In this document: positions 30,176 to 41,971 of the stretch, one piece after another
Position numbering within the stretch: the first letter of the stretch is position 1
How the letters are laid out: each line of letters starts with the position of its first letter
Assembly (NCBI GenBank): GCA_001599935.1
Contig: BCIJ01000023.1
Coordinates: 219,834-283,833, forward strand
Direction of reading: 5' to 3'
Source: Holtermannia corniformis
Taxonomy: Eukaryota; Basidiomycota; Tremellomycetes; Holtermanniales
Length of the DNA: 64,000 bases
Made by a program: the position numbers and the translations under genes
The notes under the pieces: generated by a model
Told to the model about the DNA's origin: nothing
Database searches by the model: none
The model's input: the letters and a program-made list of their open reading frames with translations, nothing else

Positions 30176-30712
30176 ATCAGCATCCACCAGAGTGATTGGA
30201 ATGTCACGGAATTGGCCTTGAAGTGTCGTTGCGCCTTGCTCGGCAGCTTCCTCCAGACCGTTATCGGCGCTGGGTCAAGTCCGGGCGCCATGACTAGGTA
30301 CTGCCGTCTTGACAATCGATCGTGGAAGGTCCAGAGGAACGTACTATGGCGACCGCATTCTTGGCAGACCTCGTCTTCCACTACCTCTCATGCCCAGCGC
30401 GCCGCGGGACGGGCGGTTTGTTTGAGTGTTGCAGGATTGGCAGCACGGGGCGGAAGGACACAATCACCGCTAGGGTGCTAGTACAATGAGAAGACGGCGA
30501 TCTCTGAGTACCCCTAGAAGGCTCCGGTCAATGCCATTCGCGACGGTGATTGACCACGACCGCAAAGGAAGCAACCGTATGTCAGGGCAAGCGCGCAAAC
30601 TGGGCCGCATGCCAAGTCGACTAGAAGCGCGAGCACGGTCAATAGCCGACCGTGATGGAAGGGAAGGCAGGTTCAGCGCTATAAGCCCTAGCGCGTGCGG
30701 CTGGGTCGCAAC
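30176..30712. other. Spacer in the small-gene cluster
   Basis: No supported gene. CTATAAGCCC at about 30679 is a likely TATA box for the gene at 30713. Confidence 0.45.
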
Positions 30713-30973
30713 ATGACTCAAGCCAGTGGACAGACCCAAACCCAAGCCCGAGCCCGGGAACTGATCGAGACGTTTATCGTGCACCGCCGTGATTCCGTAT
30801 CGCGGCCTACGGACGAGACGGAGGTGGCGTTGTATACTGCAGCGCTCAGTGTCAGGTGTGATCCAGAGGCGTGGGCGAGCTTGAACGAGTATCAGCAGAG
30901 AGATGTTGAGCGCTTGACCAAGACGCCACGTGGGGAGAGATCTGATAGGCGAGCAGGACACGTCGCTAGCTAG
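30713..30973 (+). CDS. Small helical-protein family member 3
   Basis: This intronless gene encodes 86 residues with no signal peptide or membrane segment. The predicted helical core is ARELIETFIVHRRDSVSR, then VALYTAALSVRCDPEAWASL, then NEYQQRDVERLTKTPRG. The last part (aromatic-x-x-Leu, a polar turn, then QR..VE) resembles the final helices of an HMG box, although the family is too divergent for me to assign it. It lies in a tandem group with two decayed copies upstream and one open copy downstream. Function unknown. Confidence 0.6.
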   Translation: MTQASGQTQTQARARELIETFIVHRRDSVSRPTDETEVALYTAALSVRCDPEAWASLNEYQQRDVERLTKTPRGERSDRRAGHVAS

Positions 30974-31107
30974 TCGATCGGAATGCCAAGCTGTTTCATG
31001 CCCGGATCGACGTGTTCTCTTGACGCCTGGACGGACCGCACAACGGAGTCGGTGAAGCCTAAAGTCGCCTTCGCGCTTCGCGGCTCGCAAGCGTACGCCA
31101 CGACCGC

Positions 31108-31404
31108 ATGTCAACACCGACGTTCCGCACGGACCGCGCAGGGACAGTGATCATCGTTGGCCCGACAGCGCTCAGTGCTTCGAGTTCGAGCTTGCGCATC
31201 CGCGAGTTTGTGGCTGCTCTGCGGCGATCGAGCGCGCCGCTTGGTCGTGAGTGGGCGACGATACGGCTGCAAGCAGCGATACTGGCGTTGAAAGCGAGCG
31301 AGGAGTGGGGTACACTAAGTGAGCGAGAAAGAGCCATCGTGGAGCAGTCTGAGGCGCGGACCGGGGCCGTGCTCGAGGCAGAGGGATGGCCAGGATGCCA
31401 GTGA
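31108..31404 (+). CDS. Small helical-protein family member 4
   Basis: 98 residues, intronless. The core LRIREFVAALRRSSAPLGRE, then LQAAILALKASEEWGTLSER, then ERAIVEQSEARTG aligns with members 1-3. The EEWGTLSERERAIVEQ segment is the most HMG-box-like in the family. Function unknown. It sits between member 3 and the MARVEL gene, all on the plus strand. Confidence 0.6.
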   Translation: MSTPTFRTDRAGTVIIVGPTALSASSSSLRIREFVAALRRSSAPLGREWATIRLQAAILALKASEEWGTLSERERAIVEQSEARTGAVLEAEGWPGCQ

Positions 31405-31454
31405 GGGTGCCACCTGCCACTGGGCGCGATGACGTCGGTGTTCCATTCTTCGAG

Positions 31455-31468
31455 TGATTACGTAATCA
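31455..31468. promoter_or_regulatory. Palindrome TGATTACGTAATCA upstream of the MARVEL gene
   Basis: This is identical to the 14-bp palindrome at 27835-27848, including the flanking G and T. It lies 105 bp before the MARVEL start codon and is a candidate bZIP-type site. Confidence 0.55.
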
Positions 31469-31573
31469 TCGCATAGATGTCATCAACAGGAAAACTCGTG
31501 AACCGGGTGGCAACGTTGACAACCACGGCTGCTTCTTCATCTTCCCTCGTCAAGCCGCATCCCACAACCCAGC

Positions 31574-33690
31574 ATGGTCGACTCGAGCGCTCACATCCGT
31601 AGGGGTCACCCCAGTACGTGGTCGCGCTTCCTACGGCGAGCGAGATGGGAAACTGCTAATCGAACGATAGTCATTTTTGGCCTTCTTTGCTTCTTTGCAA
31701 TCATCGAGGGCGCCATCTCGACATGGCTCGTCACCATGGTGAGTGCTTCTGGCTAGAGAGCTGGCGAGAGGTGGATGCGGAACTCGAACAGGACAATGGA
31801 GGACTAAAAGGTGGTTGACTCGCGATCTTCGAGGCCGCGACGGGACTCGATTCCGGATCCGCCTGGAAGCCGGATCGCTTGCATCGTTCGCACCTTCCGA
31901 AATCCCACGCAGCCACGATGCCACTCGGTCAAGTCTGCACACAGCCGAGCTGTGTATCGAAAAGATCCGTGCCGCGACAGCTAGCCCGTATCGAGTCTTC
32001 CTCGGCGAGCTATCGCCGTGTCGGGCTCGGAGCTAGCTGCTGTGTTGCGGGTCAGAGCAGCTCAGTAACGTGACCGACCGCCGATCAGATTGCCGTCGAG
32101 CTGCCACGGTTCGTACTTGGTGCTTGCGTCAACGCAAGCTCTATAACGATCAGGCAGCTAGAGTAGATCGAGTGGTTGCGCTGACAACCTGCCATGCGGC
32201 GTGCAACGGTTCCCGGCTCAGCTAGGTGGGCAGGAGCTTCGTGCTGGTGCTCGTAGCTGCTGTCTTGGACGTTTCGGCGCAGCAGTGATGCGGCCCCGCG
32301 TCGACCAGTTTGTTAATTTGACAAGTGGCATCACGGCGCGCCGACCAGATCGTCGTCTAGCTACGCAAGGTTCGCTCTTGGTGCTTGCGTCAGCGCAAGC
32401 TATGCGGGGATCAGGCAAGCTTGGCATGGTCAAGTGGCTGCGACAAGCGGACGCGTGTAACTCCCGTCTCGGCTGTAAGAAACACACGTACGCCTGAAAC
32501 GCAGAGATGCAAGGCGGTCTGTTGATCACGATCCTACTCGTGTGTCGGACCCGCACGCAACTTGGCTTTGCTCGATAATATGGCAAGGCTTCAAGCTGCG
32601 CGATGGCTGATTTTTTTTTATCGAGGGGAGCATCCTGCTTCCCGATGTCTCGAGTACAGCTGTGATGATGCTTGGGCGTCGCTGTGTACCAACATGAAGG
32701 TGTGATCGAGCTGGACTGTTGTCATATGGCGGTGGTGGCCTACACCGCTCGCACGTACACCACAGCTCTTCCTTTCTCTTGTTAATACACTACCGACAGC
32801 TACTTTGACTGGTGAGACTCTCGCGCCCAGCCGACTATCGCTTTCGTGATACGAGGTAAGACAGCTGGTTCTGCTACAACCCCCGGGGGTGCCAGCACTT
32901 CTGAGCCAGCTATCACGTTAACGGCGTTTCCGATCGCAATCGTCGGATCCTCGTTTATTCAGCTGGTCTATGATTAGGCGAGCGCCTCATCCGTCCATAC
33001 GGCCGGTTCGTCTAGCTGAAGGCCGTTGCCATTGGTGTACGTAAAGTACGCCGCCGACCGGATGGTTTCAGCTGCCGGAGCCGGATATTGGTCGATGTAC
33101 AAACGCAAGCCAAAGCGCTTTCAGCTCCACTGAAGATCGCTGCACAGTTCGAGCCGAGCTAACCCCTGCAGTACAACCGCCACGACAATTACCCGTCCGG
33201 CAGCATCCGTGACCGCACCCGCCTGATTGTGTAGGTCTCCTACGCACCAAGCGACCCGGCTGACTGTGCAGCTTCACCTCGTGGTGGACCGTCGTCTTTA
33301 CGCTGCTGTACATTGTCGCCTTCCTTCGCGCCGAGGACAACATTGTCGCCTCGGTCGCTAGCCACGGCATCTGGCTCTTCTTCACGTGAGTCGGCAAGCC
33401 GAGCGCGAACGCGGCTGACATCCCAGGTGGATCCTCTGGACCGCGTCGGCTGCGTCGATCACGCACGCTCTTGGCGGCGGCCAACGCTGCTCCGCTTCGG
33501 TAAGTTTAACCTCTTGACCCACCCCCAGCTTATGCCACCCCAGTCGCTCACATACTGCTCGCAACTTGTCGCGTCCGAGGCGTTTGCCTGGATCGAGTGG
33601 ATCTTGATCACCATTGCGTTTGTCGTCGTCGTCATCCTCGCCGTTCGCGGCATCCGTGGCGGCGACCGCATCTCGCGCCCGCTCGTCTGA
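31574..33690 (+). CDS. MARVEL-domain four-helix membrane protein
   Basis: Five exons are inferred: 31574-31613, 31671-31738, about 33174-33230, about 33272-33386, and about 33427-33690 (with a further short intron near 33500-33546). Four hydrophobic segments are visible: IIFGLLCFFAIIEGAISTWL, TSWWTVVFTLLYIVAFL, SHGIWLFFTWILWTASAASI, and AFAWIEWILITIAFVVVVIL. The loop YNRHDNYPSGSIRDRTRLI and the Cys pair (GQRCSA, YCSQL) before the last helix are typical of fungal MARVEL proteins at the plasma membrane. The first intron inside the protein (31739 to about 33173) is about 1.4 kb, quite unlike the others. Function beyond membrane organisation is unknown. Confidence 0.85.
31739..33173 (+). other. 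1.4-kb intron of the MARVEL gene with two hairpin repeats
   Basis: The splice joins WLVTM to YNRHDN. Inside are two diverged direct repeats (32108-32156 and 32369-32417), each centred on a perfect stem GCTTGCG-loop-CGCAAGC. No coding gene is recognised. A nested, decayed insertion is likely but not proven. An alternative is an unrecognised internal exon. Confidence 0.65.
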
Positions 33691-33758
33691 GCCATCAGCA
33701 CCGCTGTATCCATACGTGGACGAGGCATGTCAAGAGTCGCTATAATCAACCTAATGGT

Positions 33759-34151
33759 CTATACATGCATCCAGTGTGATCTGTCCAGGACGTCCTTTGC
33801 GTTCATCACGGCGACCTCGCCATCCCAGCGTCGAAAAAGTTGCCCGCCTTCGAGCTGCTCCTTGCGCCATGCCCAGGTCGTCGGGGTGTGCGTCTCTGTC
33901 CACGTGTTGGATTGGCGGGATGCAAGGCACTTGTCCGCGTACTCGACACGCAGCATCTCGCCTCCCTGCTGCGTCGCACTAGCCGAGACGGTGTGTTCAT
34001 GATTGCACCGCAGCTTAGGGCACGGGTTAACGAGCGAAGTGTGAGAAGCCGTTTCGATCGCCATAGGTTCAACGACGTGTTGTGGACCCTGCGAACTGGC
34101 GTCATTGTCGGTGACGATGATGGACGGTAGCTCAGGGTGATCATTCGACAT
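33759..34151 (-). CDS. Small Cys/His protein, tandem paralogue 1
   Basis: 130 residues, intronless from ATG 34149-34151. The shared core with the gene at 34760 is SHTSLVNPCPKLRCNHEHTV (there SHTSLVQPCPCCVRYHDHTV), then EGGQLFRRWDGEV (there LECGQLSRDRDGAI). Conserved Cys and His could bind a metal. No signal peptide or membrane segment. Not recognised as a known family. It is convergent with the MARVEL gene. Confidence 0.6.
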   Translation of the reverse strand: MSNDHPELPSIIVTDNDASSQGPQHVVEPMAIETASHTSLVNPCPKLRCNHEHTVSASATQQGGEMLRVEYADKCLASRQSNTWTETHTPTTWAWRKEQLEGGQLFRRWDGEVAVMNAKDVLDRSHWMHV

Positions 34152-34759
34152 TGGGGATTACAGGGCTGGTCGAAAAAACAGTCATTTAGAAGAGGCGCGG
34201 GACGGAAGTCGCGAAGGCACTGGCTTCGTTTGTATCACTGAACGGAGGCCGATACTGGCACTGTACTCCTAAAGCGTGTGTGCGAGCTCGCCCGGGCGGA
34301 CGAGGCAAGCAATGCTGAGACGTCGCGAAGCGCAATCTAGCCTATGCTGTCTGTACCGTTTCACGCGCCGCCTTTCTGCAACGCCCGCCTTGTCCCTCGA
34401 CAGTCTGCCCGCCTGGTGGATTGCCTTCAGGTCGAGCCAACTGCTTTCCGTCAGAACTCGGTCCACATGGTCTATTCAGCTGTCAGGTCGCGCCTACGTG
34501 GCGATGCACCGGTGGATGTTGTGCGGTCAATGATGTACGCTGGATGTGCATGGGATCGAGGCTTGGAGGCGCGTAGCAAGTCGTAAAGAGCGAGCGCTGG
34601 GATCACAAAGGTGTGCTCACGAGCAGCTACGCCCGGTGACGCCCTGGTTCGGTGTCACCGAACGCACAATCTTGGCGCACACAGGACAAGTGCACCAAAC
34701 GTTGCATCGGCGCAGGAGCGAAATCAATGTCTCCTTGGCTACGACGAGCTGTCGCGACC
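34152..34759. other. Spacer between the two Cys/His paralogues
   Basis: No convincing gene. Short frames on both strands show no family match. Confidence 0.45.
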
Positions 34760-35026
34760 CTACAGTACTGGATTGGACTTCGAGATGGCCCCGTCGCGGT
34801 CACGCGACAGCTGACCGCACTCGAGCTTTGCCTGGCGCTCTTTCCAGTCTGCGGCAGTGTGGAACTCTTTCCATTCACTCCTGAGCTCTTGATCCACGCT
34901 GCAGACATCACTCAGGGTCACCGTGAAATTGTCGCCGTCGATAGAGACCTCTGCCGAGACGGTGTGGTCGTGGTAGCGGACACAGCATGGGCACGGCTGG
35001 ACCAAAGACGTATGAGAGACGGACAT
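34760..35026 (-). CDS. Small Cys/His protein, tandem paralogue 2
   Basis: 88 residues from ATG 35024-35026. It is a paralogue of the gene at 33759, with the aligned core SHTSLVQPCPCCVRYHDHTV, then WKEFHTAADWKERQAKLECG. It lacks the N-terminal 38-residue extension of the other copy. CPCC adds two cysteines. Its start lies only about 135 bp beyond the AspRS stop codon, on the same strand. Function unknown. Confidence 0.55.
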   Translation of the reverse strand: MSVSHTSLVQPCPCCVRYHDHTVSAEVSIDGDNFTVTLSDVCSVDQELRSEWKEFHTAADWKERQAKLECGQLSRDRDGAISKSNPVL

Positions 35027-35161
35027 GGGGTGTGTGAGGGCCCAGCGCGGCTTTATGCTGACCTGGCGTGCACTCCGCTGGTCAATTCAATACGGTATCT
35101 CGCGGGTAGGCTCAAAGGATGCAGTCGCCTTCGCGTGGACAGCAATAACAGGGTGCATGCG

Positions 35162-38124
35162 CTACGGGTTCAAACGCCTGGGGTCGCGCGGGAAGAGCGA
35201 GGCGCGGCGAATGTTGCCGAGCTTGAGGTAGAGCATGACGACGCGCTCGAGGCCGATGCCACCCCCGGCGTGCGGCGGCGCACCGTAGCTGAACGCATCG
35301 AGGTAGCCCTTCATCGACTCTGGCGCGATGCCGGCGAGTTTCATGCGCTCGACCAACAGCGCGGGGTCGTGGATCCGCTGGGCGCCCGAGAGGATCTCTT
35401 CGCCGCGCATGAAAAAGTCGTACGAGTTGGAGAAGAGCTGACGTTAGTCGAGCCTGGCCGCGTGCAAGACTCACTGGGTTCTCGGGATCGGGCATGGTGT
35501 AGAACGGCCGGATCGCGAGCGGAAACTTGTCGAGAATATAGTAGTCGGTCTGGTACTTTTCCCGTACGAGGCGACCGAGCAGCTTTTCGTTCTCGGTGCT
35601 CATGTCCTCCATCGGATCAATCGGGCTGCCGTCGGCGTTCTTGGCGCCAGCCTGTTGGAGCAACGCCATGCCCTCGGCAAACGTCAGGCGGAGCGTCTCG
35701 TCGAGGAAGAGGAACTCGTCGCACGGGTGCTGCTTGCGGATCGTCTCGATCTCGCGGCTGTAGCCTGCCTTCAACCCCTTGAAGATGTTGACGAGGACCG
35801 AGTCGATCAAGTCGACGACCTCGTGGTAGTGTTCTTCAATGGCCATTTCGAGGTCGAGCCCGACAAACTCGGTCAAGTGGCGGTGAGTGAACGAGTTTTC
35901 CGCGCGGAAGACTGCAGTGTCAGCGCGGGACGCTAGAGCCTAGACCTACCCGGCGCGATTTCGTACACGCGCTCCATGTCGCCCGCGATACACATTTGCT
36001 TGGCGAGCTGGGGTGACTGGGCGAGGTAGGCCGTGCCTGACGTCAGCTCGGTCGAGCGGTCTAGACTCACCGTTAAAGTATTGCACCTTGAACACGGACG
36101 AGCCGCTCTCGGTGGCAGCGCCCTGGAGCTTTGGCGAGTGGATCTCGATGAACCCGTTTTCGTTGAGCTTGCTGCGGAAGAGCAGGCCGATGGCGGATTG
36201 AAGGCGGAAGATGGCCTGGTTCGTGGGTGTCTGCAAATGTCAGCTACGCTCAAAAGCCGACAGACTACCCACGCGGAGGTCGATAACGCGGTTGTCGAGG
36301 CGGGTGTCGATGAGGACGCGCGAGAACTGGGCGTCCTCCTGCGAGAGTCAGCTCTACCACGACCGATCCGCAACATACCCGCTCAAACTCGGCCTCGGCG
36401 CGCGAGGCGTTTTCAATCGTAAACGGCAAGCTCGGGACCTCGACGACAATGTGGAGCTGGGGGTTAGCTAGGACCAGGCGCACAGACCCACCTTGTGCAC
36501 GGCAATTTCGCAGTCCTGGATCGTGCACGACTTGACCTCGGCTGCCTTGATGACGCCCTCGACGAGGACGATGGATTCGAGCTGTGTGTGTTAGCGCTGT
36601 CGCTCAGCTGCGATGAAGAACGGCACGTACCGGGATACCCGTCGCAAACTTGAGCATCTGCTTGCTGATCTGGTGCTCGTCGCCCTCTTTCGAGACGGTC
36701 AAGATGCCCTGCAAAGTCTGCGTCTGCTGACGGAGCGTGATGAAGACGATCTTTGCGCCTGGAAGTGTCAGCGCAGTCATGGGAAAGATCGGGAGACACA
36801 CCCTGCGAGCGCGAGTTGTGGAGCCGCGCGCGGAGAACGACATGCTGGCCTTCAGACGCCTTGGTCAAGTCGGTGAACTGCGCACGCTTGCGGCCTGTGG
36901 CGTGAGCTGCGGTTTCAAGTCAACGCGAGGAGCTCACCGGTGCGCTCGGTGGATTGGTGCACAGGGAGCTTGCCGTAGTTTTGCGAGGCGTGGTCCTGGA
37001 CTCGTTAGCTTGGGCTGAGCTAGCAAAGACAATGAATTGCGATTCTGCACGCTATCGCGGCCTCCCATCGATGCAGCATCTGCTGCTGGCTATATGTGGT
37101 CAGGATAGCTGATCAAAGGCAAGCCTGCCGAGTGATCCCGCAGCTCAGGAAGTTGTGGCTAGCTAGACAAGAACGCATCCGCAGGCCCAACGGTCGCATA
37201 TTGCTGGTATCGGCTGCACAAAACTAGCGAGCACCCACTGCGAGTCCTTTGGGATCCGTGCGAACCCGTGCTCAGCGCACGAGGTCAACAACAACCCAGA
37301 GGAGACCCAGTGGGACAGCGCCCCAGCGCAAGGTTGGCTTCCGATTCTCAACTGGCGAGAACTCGGGGCTGCACGAGCGTCTCAAGCGGCCGTCATCTGT
37401 GCCATCTTGGCAAGCTCACGTCGGCATCGACCGTTTTTCGCAGAGATCAAATAAATGACCGGAATACCTCCCGACACCTCGAGACCTTCATCTGACATCC
37501 AGAGTCGGAGAGGACACAGCCATCGATTCGGCAGGTTTGCACCTGGTAGAGCCGATAGCCGCGTCCTCGCGAGGCGTAGATCATCGCAGATATTGATTTC
37601 GACAGGCAAGCTTATTCTGAGCCAACTTGGACACAGTTGAGCTGCTCGTTCGTTAACGTTGCCGTAGCGAGCCGGAAGGTTGGCAGCTTGGACAGCTGCT
37701 AGTCCTGAGCAACGCTCCAGCTGCATCAGGAAGAAAGCATGCAACTCGGGGTCCCTTTGGATTGCTCATCCGACTGCAAGCTGAGAGGGAGATGATCACA
37801 GCTCTCAAGGACCGAGAAGTCAGTGATACCAGCTCACTGCCGCGTTTCGACGGCTACATCGACCGACGATCACAGCCACATTCCACCCTCTGTGCTTAAC
37901 CGCCAAACGGCCAGCCAACTCACCTCGCTGTCCTCCTTGACCTTCTTCTCGCGCTCCTCGCGCTCACGCTTCTCACGCTCCTCGGCCTTCTTGCGTTTCT
38001 CCTCCTCCTTTTGACGCTTCTTGAGCTCGTTCTTGGACGGGCCCTTTGGCTCGGCGGCGGCGGCGGCCTGGTCGAACGCGGCCTTTTCAGACGGGGTTGC
38101 AGCTGCGGGAGCTTGCTCTGCCAT
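35162..38124 (-). CDS. DPS1: Cytosolic aspartyl-tRNA synthetase
   Basis: This class IIb synthetase charges tRNA-Asp. Exon 1 (38124 to about 37922, [17 protein letters not shown]) has the Lys/Glu-rich RNA-binding extension ([19 protein letters not shown]) usual for eukaryotic AspRS. Next come [15 protein letters not shown], the OB-fold ([32 protein letters not shown]) and [20 protein letters not shown]. Motif 2 is [20 protein letters not shown], and motif 3 is [20 protein letters not shown] near the end ([12 protein letters not shown]). At least six short introns interrupt it; the first is about 930 nt. It is divergent from LYS1 across 204 bp. Confidence 0.93.
36990..37921 (-). other. 930-nt first intron of the AspRS gene
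   Basis: Donor GAG|GTGAGTTGG at about 37921 and acceptor GCTAACGAGTCCAG at about 36990 link KEDSE to DHASQNYGK in phase. No internal gene is recognised. Other introns in this gene are around 40-50 nt. Confidence 0.65.
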
Positions 38125-38328
38125 TGTGATGGTTGAAAGGAAGAGAACGACGAGGATGTCTATAGACTTTTGGGTTGACTCGGATTAGGGTAGCTTTTCT
38201 AATCACTTGTATGCTGATTACAAACGCGATTGTAGTCAAAACGTGGATCAGGATAACATTCCTAATCATTACAATCTCATTACAAACCGATCGAATCACC
38301 TTCGAGTCAGTTCAACTTTGCAACCACC
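38125..38328. promoter_or_regulatory. Divergent AspRS/LYS1 promoter
   Basis: The 204 bp between the two start codons is AT-richer than its surroundings. It contains repeated CTAATCA/GATTAC-type words (TCTAATCACTTG, GCTGATTACAAACG, CCTAATCATTACAATC, TCATTACAAACC). These could be binding sites for a common regulator of the lysine and tRNA-charging genes, which is inference. Confidence 0.5.
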
Positions 38329-39722
<1,394 letters not shown>

Positions 39723-39979
39723 CTAGCATCTTGCTATGTAGAATTACACGTCGGCCACGCAGACGGAGCGCCTTGGTCTTGGTCTCGTCCGTGAGGCTTG
39801 CAGAGCTGTACAGCTCGATGGTAGCTGGCCACGGTATGACACGGAGTATTAATGTGACAGCACCGACCCGGCGTCGTCGCGGGGTCGACCCAATGCAGAC
39901 TACATCATGACAGATAGGCCGTCGAGCGCCATTTGAGCCGTTCGTATAAACAACAAGCAAACGCTGTGCAGTGCATGGC

Positions 39980-40276
39980 TCAATCAGATCTGCGAGACAG
40001 AGAAGGCAAGTGAGGCAGGATCTCCTCCTTGACGCTCCTCGGCAACCCCGCGAACGTGCGCTCCATCTGTTCTTTGATCTGGATGACATCTAGCTCTTCC
40101 ATAAGCGGGTCCGGCATACGTCTCCCGTCGCTGAACGCAGCTGCGACTACCACCCCACCCTGCCGCAGCCTGAACATCCTCACGATAGCGTATAACGGGT
40201 TTGACGCATACGTCGACCGGCTCGTGACGCTCATCTGCGCCAACGCTTGTTGCGCAGAGTCGGACAGTGTCGACAT
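39980..40276 (-). CDS. Small protein, family II member 1
   Basis: 98 residues from ATG 40274-40276 (MSTLSDSAQQALAQMSV). The family pattern is a start MST/MSS, then LSxxAxQALAxLxV, a variable beta-like middle, then FAGLPRSVKEEILPHL near the end. Related copies are at 40748-41193 and 41972-42337 on the same strand. No signal peptide. Not recognised. Confidence 0.55.
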   Translation of the reverse strand: MSTLSDSAQQALAQMSVTSRSTYASNPLYAIVRMFRLRQGGVVVAAAFSDGRRMPDPLMEELDVIQIKEQMERTFAGLPRSVKEEILPHLPSLSRRSD

Positions 40277-40747
40277 TGTGCGGGTGAGGCGGATTGGACA
40301 GGGCTGACGGAATATATGCCTGCACACGAGAAGCCTGCGAGGTCCCCGCGACAAAGGTTGGCATTTCAATCAACGCAGGCGCTTTGTCGTCGATACAGGA
40401 GTCGACGTCATCTCCCTGCGCCTCCTGGAAAGTAGTAAAGTTACAGAGGAAGGCATCGCACACAGATGAAGCGCTTGGTCAGAACACGCAGCGTTCAACT
40501 GTTCTGCGCGTGGAGGTCCAGAGTCTACCTTGACCACGGCCCGGTCAAGCCTTGTACACAACGCGCCGCCGTTCAAGCGTCGCATCAACTTGGTTGCGCG
40601 CAGGAAGCGCCCTCCACGAAGAGGCTCGGCGTTGCAGTCGAGCTCGCGCGGGGACGCAGACTAAAACACGCGTCGAGTGACTTGGCATCTGCTCTGGTAG
40701 CAACGTCATGCATGACTATGGCCGTTTCCAAGCGCAGCATGGCATCA
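40277..40747. other. Spacer in the small-gene array
   Basis: No supported gene. The many short frames here are mutually overlapping and match no family. Confidence 0.4.
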
Positions 40748-41193
40748 CTAGCACCTCTTAAACTTGGTGGGATCAGCTTCGTACGCTGCCCGAGCCGCGG
40801 TCGACCCGTAGACCATTCGCGAGTCGACACCACCACCGAGCGTACCGCTGTCGACGACCATGACGCGATTGGGTGACTCCGACTCCTTCAGGTGGGGCAT
40901 GATCTCTTGCCTGACACTAAGCGGCAGCGCGGCAAAGTTGCTCACCATCGTGTCAACCCGGTGGCTTCGATCTCGGGTCCAGACAAAATGGTGTTTGCCT
41001 CGTCCGTGTCCAGGGCGTCATTTTCGTCATCTGCGGTGATGAGGTATTGTGGACCTATGGCTTGATTGTTGCCACCACACCACTGTTTGTACAAGCTCGT
41101 GGTGACGGTTGCGGGAATTGAGCCTACCTGCACCTGGGTCGAAACGGTCAGGCTAGCCAGTGCTTCCTGTGCTGCAGTAGACAACGTGGACAT
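40748..41193 (-). pseudogene. Small protein, family II member 2, apparent frameshift
   Basis: The ATG at 41191-41193 (MSTLSTAAQEALASLTV) opens a frame that ends after 83 codons at 40942. The expected family C-terminus (FAALPLSVRQEIMPHLKESE) continues in another frame from about 40948 to 40748. A one-base frameshift near 40945 explains both. An overlooked splice or a sequencing error could do so too. Confidence 0.5.
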
Positions 41194-41971
41194 GATGGGA
41201 CGACTGGGCAGTGAGGCGATCTCTCATATGTACGTACGGGCTCACACTTCCTTTTCCAAGTCGCGCAGCACGGAAGGGGTGCTTACACCTTTGCAGGATT
41301 GTCTGCGCTGCGACACAATGGAGTTGGTAAATCGAAGGCGATACGAGCAAGGCCCCGCACGAGACGATCGGTCGTCCGGTTGAGATCGACTTGGCGATTG
41401 AAGACCATTGGCCATCCTAGCCACCCGCATCTTCAAAGACTTCCTGGAAGACTCCAGTAGCCTTCAACTGGCCATGCGATGCATCGTCATCAACTAGTAT
41501 TGCATGGTGCACGCCGATACAAGAAAAGTTCCTTTCGGTGGGAAAGCCAGCCTGCAGCTCTTCGCTGACCGCCGAACAAATGCCTCGAACATGACGTCCT
41601 GCGTGCGCAACACGCCAGAGTCGCTCACGAGTTTGTCGTCGATCTCCAAAACGGAGCACCGTTAGACGTCGTAAACTAGATCCGTGCGGATACGACGGGA
41701 TTAACAGACTTGGTCAAGCGCTTGACCATCGCAGTAGTGGCGATGATGGACACCGACCCATCCATCGAGAATGTGGTGGCAGTCATTCGAGGCAGAGCTG
41801 TTTCCACGGCGTCAGGAAGCGTAGGCATTGTCCGGTGGCGAGATGGGCGATGGGGGTTACAGCATACACGGGGTTACGGGGTTATGGCACCGCCCTTCGC
41901 CCGTGTGCCAGGGGCAAGAGCACCATTTCGCGATTCTAGACTAGATGGATGCATCGTGGTCTACAGCCAAC
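41194..41971. other. Spacer with possible decayed small gene
   Basis: The minus strand at 41417-41660 has an open stretch of 80 codons without an ATG and without a family match. It may be a decayed member of the array. Nothing else is supported. Confidence 0.4.
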
